A model generated the notes under the pieces. That model searched no databases and was not told the DNA's origin. It saw nothing but the letters and a program-made list of their open reading frames with translations. Positions 10,536-20,762 of a stretch of 64,000 bases of DNA are shown here, piece after piece (position 1 is the stretch's first letter; each line of letters opens with the position of its first letter). The DNA comes from Pycnopodia helianthoides. Lineage: Eukaryota > Echinodermata > Asteroidea > Forcipulatida > Asteriidae. The DNA lies in assembly GCA_032158295.1 (NCBI GenBank), contig CM063261.1:6445001-6509000 (forward strand), written 5' to 3'. Both the position numbers and the translations under genes were made by a program.

Positions 10536-11400
10536 CTAAGTATTTACAACACGGCCAGACACCTCACCAAGATCCTCCATCCACTAGTTGGCCTCACACA
10601 ACACCACATCAACAACTCAAGCAAGTTCGTCGGCATCATCAAGGACATACATCTCCGTCAAACTGATATCCTTGTCCGTTTTGACGTTGTGTCACTGTTC
10701 ACCAACATACCAACTCAAGAAGCATGCAACATCGCAAAACAACGCCTACAAGCCGATCCTACACTGACAGACCGCACAAGCCTCACTCCCGGATAAGTAC
10801 ACGACCTTCTCATCACCTGCGTCTCCGCTTCCAGCTTCAGGTGGAGAGACAAGTTCTATGAACAAACCTCTGGGGCCGCCATGGGATCTCCTCTATCCCC
10901 GGTCCTGGCGGATTTGTTCATGGAGGAGTTTGAACTTGACACCATCGAGAACGCCGATCTTCGCCCCAACCTCTGGCTCCGCTACGTTGACGACACCTTT
11001 GTGGTTTGGACCCACGGCAAGACAGCACTCCAAGAGTTCCTCCATCACCTAAAAAGTCAACATCCACGCATCCAATTCACCATGGAACAAGAACAGAACA
11101 ACACTATCTCCTTCCTAGATGTTCAAGTTACAAGACAAGCTGACGGCACTCTAGCCCACACGGTACACCGCAAGCCAACACACACCGACATATACCTTCA
11201 CAACTCTTCGTTCCATCATCCTCGCTTCAAGTCTGCTGTCTGCAACACCTTGGTCCGCCGGGCCTTCAACACCTGTGACAAAGGCAGCTTGAAGCAGGAA
11301 CTACACCATATCAAGACATCACTTTAACTCAACGGCTACAAGACCTTCAACCTCAACCAGCCAAAACTCACAGCCTCACACCAGAAGAACGACCAGAGTT
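10536..11400 (+). pseudogene. Penelope reverse transcriptase
   Basis: Key blocks are ILVRFDVVSLFTNIPTQEA (motif A, catalytic D, near 10670-10725), AAMGSPLSPVLADLFMEEFE (motif B, 10878-10935), LRYVDDTFVVW (motif C, Y-V-D-D, 10978-11010), ISFLDVQV (motif D region) and VHRKPTHTDIYLHNSSFHHP. The F-L-D-V...R-K-P-T-x-T-D sequence is characteristic of Penelope/Neptune-type RT. A TAA stop breaks the frame between motifs A and B (near 10794), and the upstream piece starts in another frame at 10448. Catalytic aspartates are intact in what remains. Confidence 0.85.
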
Positions 11401-11576
11401 CATGGCTGCAATCACCCTCCCGTACATCGGCCACACTTCTCACAAGCTCCAACGCATCTTCAGCCAAGCACAAGTCAAGACCTTCCACACACAACCCAAC
11501 AAGATTCAAGCATCACTCCACACACACAAGGACCAGCAAGACACTCAAGCCAAAGCCGGGGTTTACTATGGTGGCC

Positions 11577-12136
11577 CTGAAGGGACATCGCATATCGCAA
11601 ACGTGTGCGCATACGTATGCAATGTCGTGAAACAATTCGCGAATATGTGCGCACACGTCTGCGAATATATTTGCGATGTCCTGAATTTTATTGCATACCA
11701 TGTCGCATACCTTTGAATAAAATGTCTAATGATCTGGGGGTTTCTTGCCTACAGTGAGATAAGCGGTAGTCATTGCAGCGGTAGTCATTGTTGTGAGGCA
11801 AGCGAGGCGGGCGGTCTTCCGGTATGGCAAGACTTGGCCTGGTGCCAAGTTCCTGGGTACATGCTTACAGGGAGCCTGACCTGACTGTAGCGCCACGTAC
11901 TCCCTAGGTCACTAACAAATTGTTCGCAACTATGACATCACCCCCCAAAGGTATGCGACATGGTATGCAATAAAATTCACGACATCGCAAATATATTCGC
12001 AGACGTGTGCGCACATATTCGCGAATTGTTTCATGACATTGCATACGTGTGCGCACATATTCGCGAATTGTTTCACGACATTGCATACGTAAGCGCACAC
12101 GTTTGCGATATGCGATGTCCCTTCAGGGCCACCATA
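11577..12136. mobile_element. Foldback element 2 (TATGGTGG TIR, CGCGAA/GTGCGCAC arms)
   Basis: A 560-bp element with the same first 20 bases as foldback element 1, inserted in the Penelope element. Flanks GTTTAC (11571-11576) and GTTTAT (12137-12142) look like a 6-bp duplication with one change. The arms (about 11597-11716 and 11951-12118) are complementary and built of short palindromes (TTCGCGAA, GTGCGCAC, ATACGTAT). The right arm has an extra tandem copy of a roughly 42-bp segment (GCATACGTGTGCGCACATAT...). The centre shares CCTAGGTCACTAACAAA with element 1. There is no coding capacity. Confidence 0.85.
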
Positions 12137-12580
12137 GTTTATACCACATTCCCTGTGATTGCGGTATACATCGGGGAGACCGGCCGCAACATATCAGCAA
12201 GGATCAAAGAACACAAAGCCCACGGCAGACTAGGACACCTCGACACATCAGCCATCATCAAACATTCACACGAACAAGACCACATCATCAATTGGGATCA
12301 AGCCAAACTCATCGCACCTGTACAGTCCTGGCACCAACACAGAGTCAGGGAGGCCATCGAGATACAAGCACATCATACAGTTCCACAAGACATCGGGGTA
12401 TTCATCAATGACATCTGGTCACCCATCCTCAAGTCAACCCTTCCAGCAGCAGCTCACCACAAGAATGTCACACTCCAACGCACATACATCCAGCCAGCAA
12501 CCAACTCTCACGCTTCACCGGCCAAGAACAGCTTGGACCCTTCCCGCCCAAATGTGCATCCATCCAGCGCTAATTAAGCT
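12137..12580 (+). pseudogene. Penelope GIY-YIG endonuclease domain
   Basis: After the foldback insertion the frame resumes with a damaged Y-H-I-P-C-D-C-G start, then VYIGETGRNISARIKEHKAH, then TSAIIKHSHEQDHIINWDQA and LIAPVQSWHQHRVREAIEIQ, ending DIWSPIL. These are the conserved Y-I-G, R, E-H and E motifs of the nuclease fused to Penelope RT. The block from 12160 is open to 12577; only the first dozen residues are disrupted. It presumably nicked target DNA in the intact element. Confidence 0.85.
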
Positions 12581-12599
12581 CAACCACCACCAGCAGTCT

Positions 12600-12650
12600 A
12601 GCATTCTCCCGAAGACGAGCAGAGTATACTGTTCGAAACGTCGAGACCAA
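12600..12650 (+). ncRNA. Hammerhead-ribozyme-like motif in Penelope 3' region
   Basis: CCGAAGA is followed by a 7-bp helix (CGAGCAG with CTGTTCG, loop AGTATA) and then GAAAC. Allowing one change (CTGANGA to CCGAAGA) this is the core order of a hammerhead ribozyme, C-U-G-A-N-G-A, stem II, G-A-A-A. Penelope-like elements are known to carry such motifs. The core change probably inactivates it. Stems I and III are not clear by eye. Confidence 0.5.
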
Positions 12651-12742
12651 ACCGGCTCTTCTCAGAGCCAACACTCAAACAAAAGAGATTTACACATGGT
12701 TGTACCCGCAAGTTTACTATTATTTATTTATAGTTTTTCCTA

Positions 12743-12993
12743 TGTTACCTTGAACTTAATTAATTGAAGAGGCTGTTAATCAACTAGGGGTCGGGTTGAG
12801 AGTTTATCACAACAAATTCATCGGCAACTAAGACCATTGTTTATTGTCATCCCAGAGGTTAGGAGGCGCGGCCGGGTGAATGCGGCTACGCGTATAGGGC
12901 GGTATATCTCCATCCAAACGGGGCCTACATTCCCGGCCGCTGGATAGCGGGTCAGGTCCGCAGAGGGTTTCTTATAACCTTGGATTGGGCTAG
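12743..12993 (+). repeat. Inverted, diverged copy of the Gypsy LTR (left part)
   Basis: Starts TGTTACCTTGAACTTAATTA and continues colinear with the reverse complement of the LTR at 9796-10033, with several short insertions. It is cut at GGGCTAG (12993) by a DNA transposon and resumes at 16552-16564 (TAGTCTCGCCACA). No matching 5-bp duplication is visible at its outer ends (TCCTA and GTATT), so it is probably not a simple solo LTR insertion. Confidence 0.8.
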
Positions 12994-15900
12994 TAGTGAG
13001 GTGGATTAAGGACAAAAAACACGAAGATCGTGACACGGTGGACAAAAGCACCAATTTTTTTTTAAAGACTCCTATGGGTATGTAGATTGATAAAATCCCA
13101 TGCTCCCAAAAAATTGCAATGACCTTGACCTAATTATGACGTAATATATTCAAAATGGCCGCCATTTCCTTAAAACGGCATAACTTTAGTTATATAATGC
13201 CGGGGCAAGTGATTTTAGTAGCGATTTACATGTATCAGAGGCCAAGGAATCGAATGGCAACGTTCGTGTTGTGCTGAAACAAACAGTTTTATCTTGTTTG
13301 TATTAAATTTGTCTATATTAGCATATGATGGTATAAAATACACCATCATCACCAAGGACAAATCAGTGGTTTTTAAACAATATTTTAACATGTTTTAATT
13401 TCAGCTCATGGTTGTGATGGCTAGCAGGCCAACGTAGTAACATTTGAAATTATAACTCGGTTTTGGATTGAAATGGTTTTGCTTCAGTTTCAGACAATGC
13501 AATTGCCATATATAACTTTGTAAACTGTTTCTTGGGCAACTGGTGTTTAAAATGTCCTACAATGACCAAACCACAGACAGTTTTGGACACACTTCATATC
13601 ATTGTCGTGTTCAATGGCCAGGATATTTCCATCAACAAGACCTGCCTCAAAAACAGGCTGCTTGAACATTTTGCTGATACTGGTGTGCAAGAGCAGTCTG
13701 ATGGAAGAAATGTTGTTCTGATTTTTCCAGAGGGCATGCAGAAGTTGCTTGAGCGCAAATATGAATCAGAAGCCATCTTGTTTGCAAAAGTGGCCAAAAT
13801 ATACAGAGAAGAGATTTTCAAAGAAGAACCAATTACATTTTCTGGTAGTTTCCCTTCTAATTGCCAGAAAATACTTCCAAGCACGAACCTCCTTGCATCA
13901 ATGATCCTCTATGGGCCCAATCTGAAGAGTGATGTGCTGGACACTCAGGCTTGCATGACCATATCCCAGATGTTCCTCCACAATTCTAAGAAGAGATACA
14001 AAGAAGAGGCAAAAACCACTCGGCAATCTCTAGGGCGAGAGCCTCCCCTTTCCATCTACACTGGACTGAACATTCACACCTTGACAAGGAACAAAACCCT
14101 AATCGACCAACTAGCCAAACTTGGCATCTGTATCTCATACGACCGGGTCATACAGCTTGAGAACCATTTGGCTATCTCCATGTGTGAGAAATTCCATACT
14201 GAAAGTATTGTGTGCCCCAAGGAAAGGTATCTTTACAGTTGGTGTCTTAGACAACATTGATTACAATCCCTCCTCCACTTCAGCTAAGGGTTCATTCCAT
14301 GGGAGCGGCATTAGCATCATTCAGTTCCCTTCAGTATGTCGAGAAAGAAAGCCACATTCCCACCTAAAAATCAAAGGAAGAAGCCATATCTACCCGATGA
14401 GTTCAGCATAGTCCAGGTGGTACACGTGTGTGCCAGAGGTCGAAATGGCAGTGAAGCGAAGGTCAAGGAGGAAACCTGGATCAAACATGCTACAAAGCTT
14501 CTTGATGTGGATACCTTAGGCCAGGCTATATCTTGGGCTGCATATCATGCGTCTCTGCAATCTCCACCACTCGACCCGCCTGCGTTAACTGCCCTCCTAC
14601 CACTCTTTTATGAGAAGGCTGACTCCCCTGCAATGATTAAGCATGCCCTGAATGTCTTGAAGTATATCACTGAGTTCCTCCACCCCGACCAAATTCCATT
14701 TTTGACTTGTGACTGTCCAATATTTGCAAACTGCAAGTACATCCAGTGGACCTGACCTGCAACGCATGGAGAAGATAAGTTTCTTATCATGTTTGGAGGT
14801 CTCCATATGGAGAAATTCATGTGGAATTGTCTGGGGGATTTCTTAGATCACAGTGGCTGGACCGTGGCTCTGACAGAAGCAGGTATAGCTACATCATGTA
14901 CCCTGACTCTTTCCTCAAAGCTTCACACATAACACGAACTCGACACGCCCACAAGGTGACTGCTTTGGCCCTATCCAAGATGCAGCATGATGCCTTTCTA
15001 CTTTATGATGGGTCCGGTGGCACAGATGAATACAAGGCTTGGAGGCTCGCTATAGTAAAGAAGAGTCCCACCTTCCAATTTTGGGATAAAGTCCTGCGAA
15101 CTGAGGTCCTAATCCTTGTCTTCATTCGTGCCCACAGGGAGAAGGACTTTTATCTCTATGTATAGTCTCTACAAGCATTGATGTTTCTCTTTTTCGCACT
15201 TGATCACTACAACTACTGTCGCTGGGCTTCAGTCCATCTCCGTAATATGCAGTCCTTGCACGGTATTTTTAAGGAAGACTTCACAAAGTACTGGGTGGTA
15301 AGCAAAACCAAGCACAGGTGTTCAGCACTTCCCATTGACCAAGTCCATGAGCAAGAAAATGCCAAAGTGAAAGGCAGGGGCAGTCGGGCTCACAGAAAAT
15401 CCAGATGCCTTTCGCGGTTGGATGATATCCGGCCCAGAGCAAGCAAGGCTGCTGACTGAGTTTGAAAGTGAGTATCTACCAGAAGAAGACCCTCAAGTAA
15501 ACTTCCAGCACCACGAGGAAGGCCTATCTGCTCAAAAGTCCTTCCAACAGCAAACCAAAAGCCTTATCGAGGTAATCAGGCAATACAATAACCCTTTCCA
15601 AGATGACTACCCTGATTTGCTTGTCTTGCACACACAAGACTGTGCAGATGAATCCATTGTGCGTACAGTGCGAACTATCGAACTACCAGTATCTGACATT
15701 TAAGAAAGAGGTCTTCATTGACAGAACAAAGTCAATCCATGCACTAATAAAGAAGAACTCATTACCACTGTTTAGGTCACCGGTTAAGCCCAAGGTTAAA
15801 TCTACAACGAAGCAGCTAACAGCCCTCCACAATGATGTCAGTCTCTTTGGACGTCTATATATTGGAAATCAGCTATGTGATGGAGATCCAAGTGTATTCT

Positions 15901-16551
15901 TCAGCCATGAAAACCAACCTTATCCTCCGTCAATCTCCAACTTTAGCAAACTTCGCATATCAGGTGCAAAGTCATTCGACATAATAAATCTCCTGTCATA
16001 ACCTATGTATCCGGTCAGAATCATTGTGTTTCATTGTGTTAATGTGTTATTGTTTTGGTTGATAGTTATTGTTTATTATATCATAATGACATCATGGTAT
16101 CTTATAGATCAGTGCCACGGTAATTATACTGTTACCATATTAACACAAAAATATTAGCATTTTGGCGAAACCACGGCAAGAAAATCTTTTTTTTCAAATT
16201 TTGTGTTATTTTTGTAGTATTGACGATGATGACGTCATCATTACATCAATATACATGTACATGTAGTCACCATAAAGGATATTAATTTTTTACAAACTAA
16301 TACTACCCTTATTGAATTCATTGACCACAAAAACATAATTTTGGCACATAGAAATCCCACCATGGCATTTGCGTTTGCTTTATTACATAAAAAGACGTTA
16401 TGACGTCATAATGACGTAATTCAAGGTGATCCCATTCTCAGATTTTTTGGAGCATGACTTTTTTGAAATCTATGGGTCAAACTGATACTTTGGTGAAAAA
16501 ATGGTGCTTTTGTCCGTCGTGTAACGAAATTTTCCTTAATCCACCTCACTA
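12994..16551. mobile_element. TIR DNA transposon with TAG target duplication and orphan ORF
   Basis: A 3558-bp element inserted in the LTR copy. Ends are inverted: TAGTGAGGTGGATTAAGG at the left, and its complement at 16534-16551. Similarity extends about 55 bp inwards (GGACAAAAGCACCA on both sides). It is flanked by TAG (12991-12993 and 16552-16554). The uninterrupted LTR at 9.8 kb reads GGCTAGTCTCGCC, which confirms a 3-bp duplication. The interior (13532-16001) encodes pieces of one large protein of a family I remember as multi-copy and uncharacterised in marine invertebrates. The superfamily is not recognised; ends are not the CACTA...TAGTG order. Confidence 0.85.
13532..16001 (+). pseudogene. 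Orphan transposon-borne protein, putative transposase, frameshifted
   Basis: Pieces follow each other in order. 13532-14225: MTKPQTVLDTLHIIVVF... LTRNKTLIDQLAKLGI. 14220-14330: VLDNIDYNPSST, FHGSGISIIQFP. 14336-14754: PYLPDEFSIVQVV... to CKYIQWT. 14789-14870: MFGGLHMEKFMWN, SGWTVALTEAG. 14885-15165: SFLKASHITRTRHAHKVTAL, then KKSPTFQFWDKVL. 15178-15385: FFALDHYNYCRWASVHLR, PIDQVHEQENAKVKGRGS. 15386-15703: PEQARLLTEFESEYL. Then 15690-16001: LFGRLYIGNQ, HENQPYPPSIS. The total is near 800 residues with at least four frameshifts and two stops. Conserved acidic and His positions (D-N-I-D, D-H-Y-N-Y, I-D-Q-x-H-E-Q) could be catalytic, but no named nuclease fold is recognised. A transposase role is inferred from the TIR context. 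Confidence 0.6.
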
Positions 16552-16564
16552 TAGTCTCGCCACA

Positions 16565-17560
16565 GTATTCTGGATATCAATCGTCTATACCTATGTCTGT
16601 GCCTTATCCACATGACGTCATTTGAGGTCAAAAGGAGGCTGTTCATTTGCCCATGTGCGCCGCCGCGCGTACAAAATGAGCGTTTTCATTGTTTCCTCAT
16701 CGGTTTACCTCTAATGATGGCGGATGGATGACGTCAATAAGGTCTGTTAAAAATATTACGTACAAAGAAAACAGATAATTTGATAGTTCCAGTGCATATA
16801 CAAAGGTTTTACAGAACAATGTGCTCGTTTAGAGGGGCCATTTATTCGCTATAGTTGACAGAGCCGGTCTTTATATCACACGTTAATACACCCCACGTGA
16901 CCATTCTTCAACCAATCAAAGTGCATTAAGTCTCGGAGGTGTTTACCAATCCGTAATAGTGGATTCAAATCTGTAGTAACGAGGGTTTTGTGGGTCCCTC
17001 TCATTCTTCTTTGGTCTTGTGACATGTCAAACTGTATTCAGTTTAGAGTGACACTTCATTTGAAGTGGATTAGTTCAAAAACGGGCATTTTGACACGCGC
17101 GTACTAAGATCAGCAGTGCCCCACAAGGGACACGCGCTCGAAGGTGTTATGCAGTATAGGCCTACTCCGACGAGGGTTAATTAAACCCTAAGATGCTCTT
17201 AATAGTTTAATTATTACTTTTTTATGGCCAATTAGACATAATAGATATCGGTTAATAAGTATTTTTACACATATAATTTGTATTTAGTAGAAAAGGATTC
17301 ATTTCAAAATCAAGAAGAAACAAATCTGACACTATACGGTAAAATAAGCTGATTATTGTTTTGTTTGGGGCCCTTACATTAATAAAAAAAAAAATACATC
17401 ACTGATAAAATACTAACAGTGACAAGACTTTGGCAGAAAGTGCGTAAAAACGGAAATTAGTAACTAAAATTGGACAATATAGGACAAATGGACGAAATAA
17501 CACACTAGTCATTTACAAAAATTACAATAACACCCCAAAAGTAGGAGATTAGAAATATGA
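16565..17560. other. No gene recognised; contains a repeat fragment
   Basis: AT-rich sequence with no credible ORF. A segment at about 16800-16960 (CAATGTGCTCGTTTAGAGGG ... GAGCCGGTCTTTATATCAC) is a fragment of the hairpin-tailed repeat seen whole at 42.1-42.7 and 53.6-54.3 kb. Confidence 0.5.
16795..16962 (+). repeat. Partial copy of the hairpin-tailed repeat family
   Basis: Matches the right end of the 53.6-54.3 kb copy: AACAATGTGCT, GGGGCCATTT, GAGCCGGTCTTTATATCAC, TTAATACACCCC, ACCAATCA. It lacks the hairpin portion. Confidence 0.75.
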
Positions 17561-17569
17561 ATATAAGTT

Positions 17570-18255
17570 ACAAGCCATGAAAGTAATTCAAGCCTTACCT
17601 TCCTTCAACAAACGCCGAAATGAAGAATAAGAGTTTGAACGATTAATTAAAGGAACACCATTTAAAAAAGAAGGAGCTCTGGACCTGAAACTGTTTTTAA
17701 AATTACCCTGTGTGATTGCCCAGGTTGTTGGATGATCACCAGGCTGAATTTAGGTTAAGTCTCTGGCAAATAGTCCGTAGCAATGGAAGCCTTAAAAGCC
17801 TGGCAGGCAAGTGGATGCACTGAGAAACTGTCATCAAGTGTTACTGTTAATAAGATGACTAACAAATTTAGTTGGTGGGCGATTTGCCAGGGGTTAAATA
17901 AAATGGCGCATCACTGGGAACGAGGGTGCTAACTAAGACCAATGCGAAGGGCACGTTTTTTAAATTTTTAGATTTTGTTGACAAGAGTAGGTTTGACACC
18001 CCACACAATGCAGCAGTATTGGTAAGAACCAAGGCATTGTATAACAAAAAGCTGTTTGCTAGTTAACAAATTTTCTTGTTCTGGTGAGCAATCGAGGAAT
18101 TTAATTTATTGCAAAAATGTTCAGTGAAGTTTAACTTGTTGTCTAGATGAGAACACCTTGTTGTTTATGAGAATCAACTTTTTGTATGTTTTGGCCAGAC
18201 ATCAAAACTTTGAGGGGATTGCTCATTTTGAGTTTTTGAGTATTACCACCTGATG
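17570..18255 (-). mobile_element. LINE remnant, RT C-terminal end (CR1/L2 group)
   Basis: On the minus strand, across frames, one reads LYNALVLPILQYC, VVWGVKPTLVNKI, FKKRALRIG and later NSFRSRAPSFLNGVPLINRS near 17690-17610. These are the thumb and C-terminal blocks of CR1/L2-type reverse transcriptases, heavily mutated. The catalytic core is absent. Confidence 0.55.
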
Positions 18256-18359
18256 TGTGGAGGCCTTTCACTTCAATTTCAATCAGAGGAAGAATCCAAG
18301 GGCTTGCCTATCCAGGGGGTAAAATAAAATGGCGCACTACTGAGAACGAGGTTGCTTTT

Positions 18360-19049
18360 GGACTAAATCACCACTTGGAACGAGGTTGTTTTGGTCCATC
18401 GAAAATGCAAGAACAAAATGGCAGCCCCCAGCACCATCAACTTACGGGCACTGAACAGTGTGTTATCTCAAACCATTTACAGAGTGCTCACCACATGTAC
18501 TACAAGGTAAGGTTATATTATATTACATTCGCTGGTTCCAATTCCTTCCTCCAGTCCATTATTACATACTTAACTATATATATTATAGCCTTGTCGCTTG
18601 TTGGGCTGCAGTGCAGTGATAATTGCCAATCGTATCGTATTGTCATGATTGTAGGACTCGGCATAATGATATACATGTAGGACCACTGTATTCGACGGAC
18701 GCCTTGCTGATAAATTCATGGAAATTTCAGAATGTTCCAAATACTTGTATTTTTGTATCATCTTAAAGAGCTTAAAATTTGCAATAAAATGGTAGGTCTC
18801 CTACCTACATACGATAACCTAAACACAAATTGTGTATCGCAAAAATTATTGATTAACCGAATACTATTTATTATTAAGCCCTTTTCTATGCAAAATAGGT
18901 GAAAATCTTGTGACCTTTTACTAATACTAGGCAGTATCTTAATGTACAGTTTATCAGGAAATAACACATAAACTTCAAATGAAACAAGCGATTTTTGTGG
19001 TTTTGCAAATTTTTGGGGTCAAATGATAATTTTGTGCTACTGCTAGTGC
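18360..19049. other. No feature recognised
   Basis: Short open frames only, none with recognisable motifs. A 30-bp phrase at about 18312-18350 (AAAATAAAATGGCGCACTAC) repeats one at about 17897-17925, suggesting a small duplication. Confidence 0.45.
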
Positions 19050-20214
19050 TAGACCCAGAAACTGGGCGCTGTACTCCTTTTTCGAAATTTTGACATCGGT
19101 CAGACTAGCGCTCCAGGAACTTGTTGCTCGCAACCACAGCAATCTTCATTTTAGCGTTCCCGCTCTCGGTAGGATCCACGGTACTTCTAGAAACTATAGG
19201 CTCCCCCGTTAGCCTTCGTGTAAAATTTTGGGCCTCCTTAACACGCTACGTTTTCAAACGATCGTTGATAGGTGAACATTTTATGGTCATGAGCCAGCAA
19301 TAACTTCAGTTTGTTTTGTACTACACAGCTCAAACTTTCCCATCACACTAAATATACATTTAACGATGCTTGTGAGGCTTTTTTGTTGAGTTACATGCAA
19401 AAACATCTTCAAAAAATGAAATTTACCATCTGACCATGCAATACTCGCGGTTGTTTTGCTCTTCATCGCGGCTTTTACGCATAGCGCTAAAATTTAGACT
19501 GGGCAGTGTGCGCGGAGCTTAAAGACAGCGCGATGTGCGCCAGGCAGAAGGCTCCATGTACTCCGCGCTGTCTTAATTTTTGAGAAATGCGTGAATGCCG
19601 CGTGAGTGCCGCGTGAGTGCCGCTATGAAGAGCAAAACAACCGCAAGTATTGCGTGGTAAATTTCATTTTTTGAAGATGTTTTTGCATGTAACTTGACAA
19701 AAAGGCCTCACAAGCATCGTGAATTTTAGTGTGATGGGAAAGTTTGAGCTGTGTAGTACAAAAGAAACTGAAGTTATTGCTGGCTAACAACCATAAAATG
19801 TTCACCTATCAAAGGCCATTTTGAAAACGTATAGCGTTAAGGAGGCCAAAAATGTTACACTCCTATAAGGCTCTGGGGGAGCATTATAGTTTCTAGAAGT
19901 AGATCCACAGGTGCCCTGCCTCAACCATGACGACTACGCAGTTAAGGTGGGGCACCCATTGATTAGACGAGTAGCGTGTCTCAACCGTAAATACAGCGCG
20001 GTTGAGGCAGTGCACCCATCTAAAATTTGATAGGTGCCCTGCCTCAACCGCGTGGTCGTCACGGTTGAGGCAGGGCACCCGTGGATCCTGCTGAGAGTGG
20101 GATCGCTAAAATGAAGATTGCTGTGGTTGCGTGCAACAAGTTCCTGGGGCGCTAGTGCGACCGAGAATGTCAAAAAAATTATAAAAAGGAGTATATCGCC
20201 CCAGTTAGGGTCTA
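19050..20214. mobile_element. Large foldback element with about 390-bp arms
   Basis: The left arm (19050-about 19445, from TAGACCCAGAAACTGGG) is the imperfect inverted copy of the right arm (about 19620-20214, ending CCCCAGTTAGGGTCTA). Examples are GTTGCTCGCAACCACAGCAA against its complement at about 20125, and TTTTTGAAGATGTTTTTGCA against its complement. The loop of about 175 bp holds CGCGTGAGTGCCGCGTGAGTGCCGC. The right arm carries an extra 170 bp (19909-20080) of tandem hairpins. No ORF of substance. Confidence 0.8.
19909..20080. repeat. Three tandem about 47-bp hairpin units inserted in a foldback arm
   Basis: Units at 19910-19956, about 19972-20016 and 20033-20079 are each palindromic. 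The third has perfect 18-bp arms starting GGTGCCCTGCCTCAACCG. The insertion lies exactly inside the GGATCCAC site of the arm: AGATCCAC to the left, GTGGATCC to the right. Confidence 0.8.
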
Positions 20215-20224
20215 AGTTTGTGCA

Positions 20225-20554
20225 ATGTTGTCTGCCGAAGTTATGAAGTTTTTAAGTCAATTTAGGTACGTAGATTCTGAAAACCGTATTTTTAATCTTC
20301 TTACAAGCACTCGTATCAATGTCCAGAATCAAAGTTGTGCAAAACTTACCTTGAAATCAATGTTATTTTCGACGAATGTGAAATTTTCTGGTGATCTTTT
20401 TCTGTCAAATCTTGCACAAAGTAACGATGTATCGGATGATGAGTCTTCGCCTGATCACAGGACTCTAACAATCAATCCACTTAAAGGCAGTTACATGCAC
20501 ATTCGGGATTTCCCTTCTGGGAGTGACATGGTCACTTGCCAAGTCAATAAATAG
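20225..20554 (+). CDS. Hypothetical open frame, 109 codons, unrecognised
   Basis: Starts MLSAEVMKFLSQFRYV and ends with a TAG after CQVNK. It contains an acidic stretch (NDVSDDESSPDH). It resembles no family I know and lies between a foldback element and a tandem repeat. It may be a fragment of a dead mobile element or a chance frame. Confidence 0.2.
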   Translation: MLSAEVMKFLSQFRYVDSENRIFNLLTSTRINVQNQSCAKLTLKSMLFSTNVKFSGDLFLSNLAQSNDVSDDESSPDHRTLTINPLKGSYMHIRDFPSGSDMVTCQVNK

Positions 20555-20762
20555 CAGGTTGGAATAGCGCCACCAACGGTGGGTTACTATAATCTGCCTA
20601 CTGATACTATTTTATAACTACGAAGACGATGCATGACCTTTTTACGTCAACACTCACACTGCGTGCAATGTTATCAAACCCTGGAAGCAAAGTAACATTT
20701 TCTACTTGCCAAACATTGAGTCTCCTCTTCGTTGGCCAAAACTCATGAACTTGGAGGATTTC

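Larger units (their letters stand above)
10536..12742 (+). mobile_element. Penelope-like element, 5'-decayed, with foldback insertion
   Basis: Penelope-like retroelement lacking an intact 5' part: reverse transcriptase (10536-11400), linker (11402-11570), GIY-YIG endonuclease (12140-12400), then a 3' region with a hammerhead-like motif (12600-12650). It is split at 11576/12137 by foldback element 2. Its right edge abuts the inverted LTR copy at 12743. Premature stops (for example after SLTPG near 10793) and frameshifts make it inactive. Confidence 0.85.

Noticed and set aside
12994..16551. CACTA (EnSpm) transposon
   Set aside because: The ends read TAGTG...CACTA, the inverse of the CACTA...TAGTG order, and the protein shows no CACTA transposase motifs that I recognise.
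12743..16564. Simple solo LTR
   Set aside because: Outer flanks TCCTA and GTATT do not match as a target duplication.
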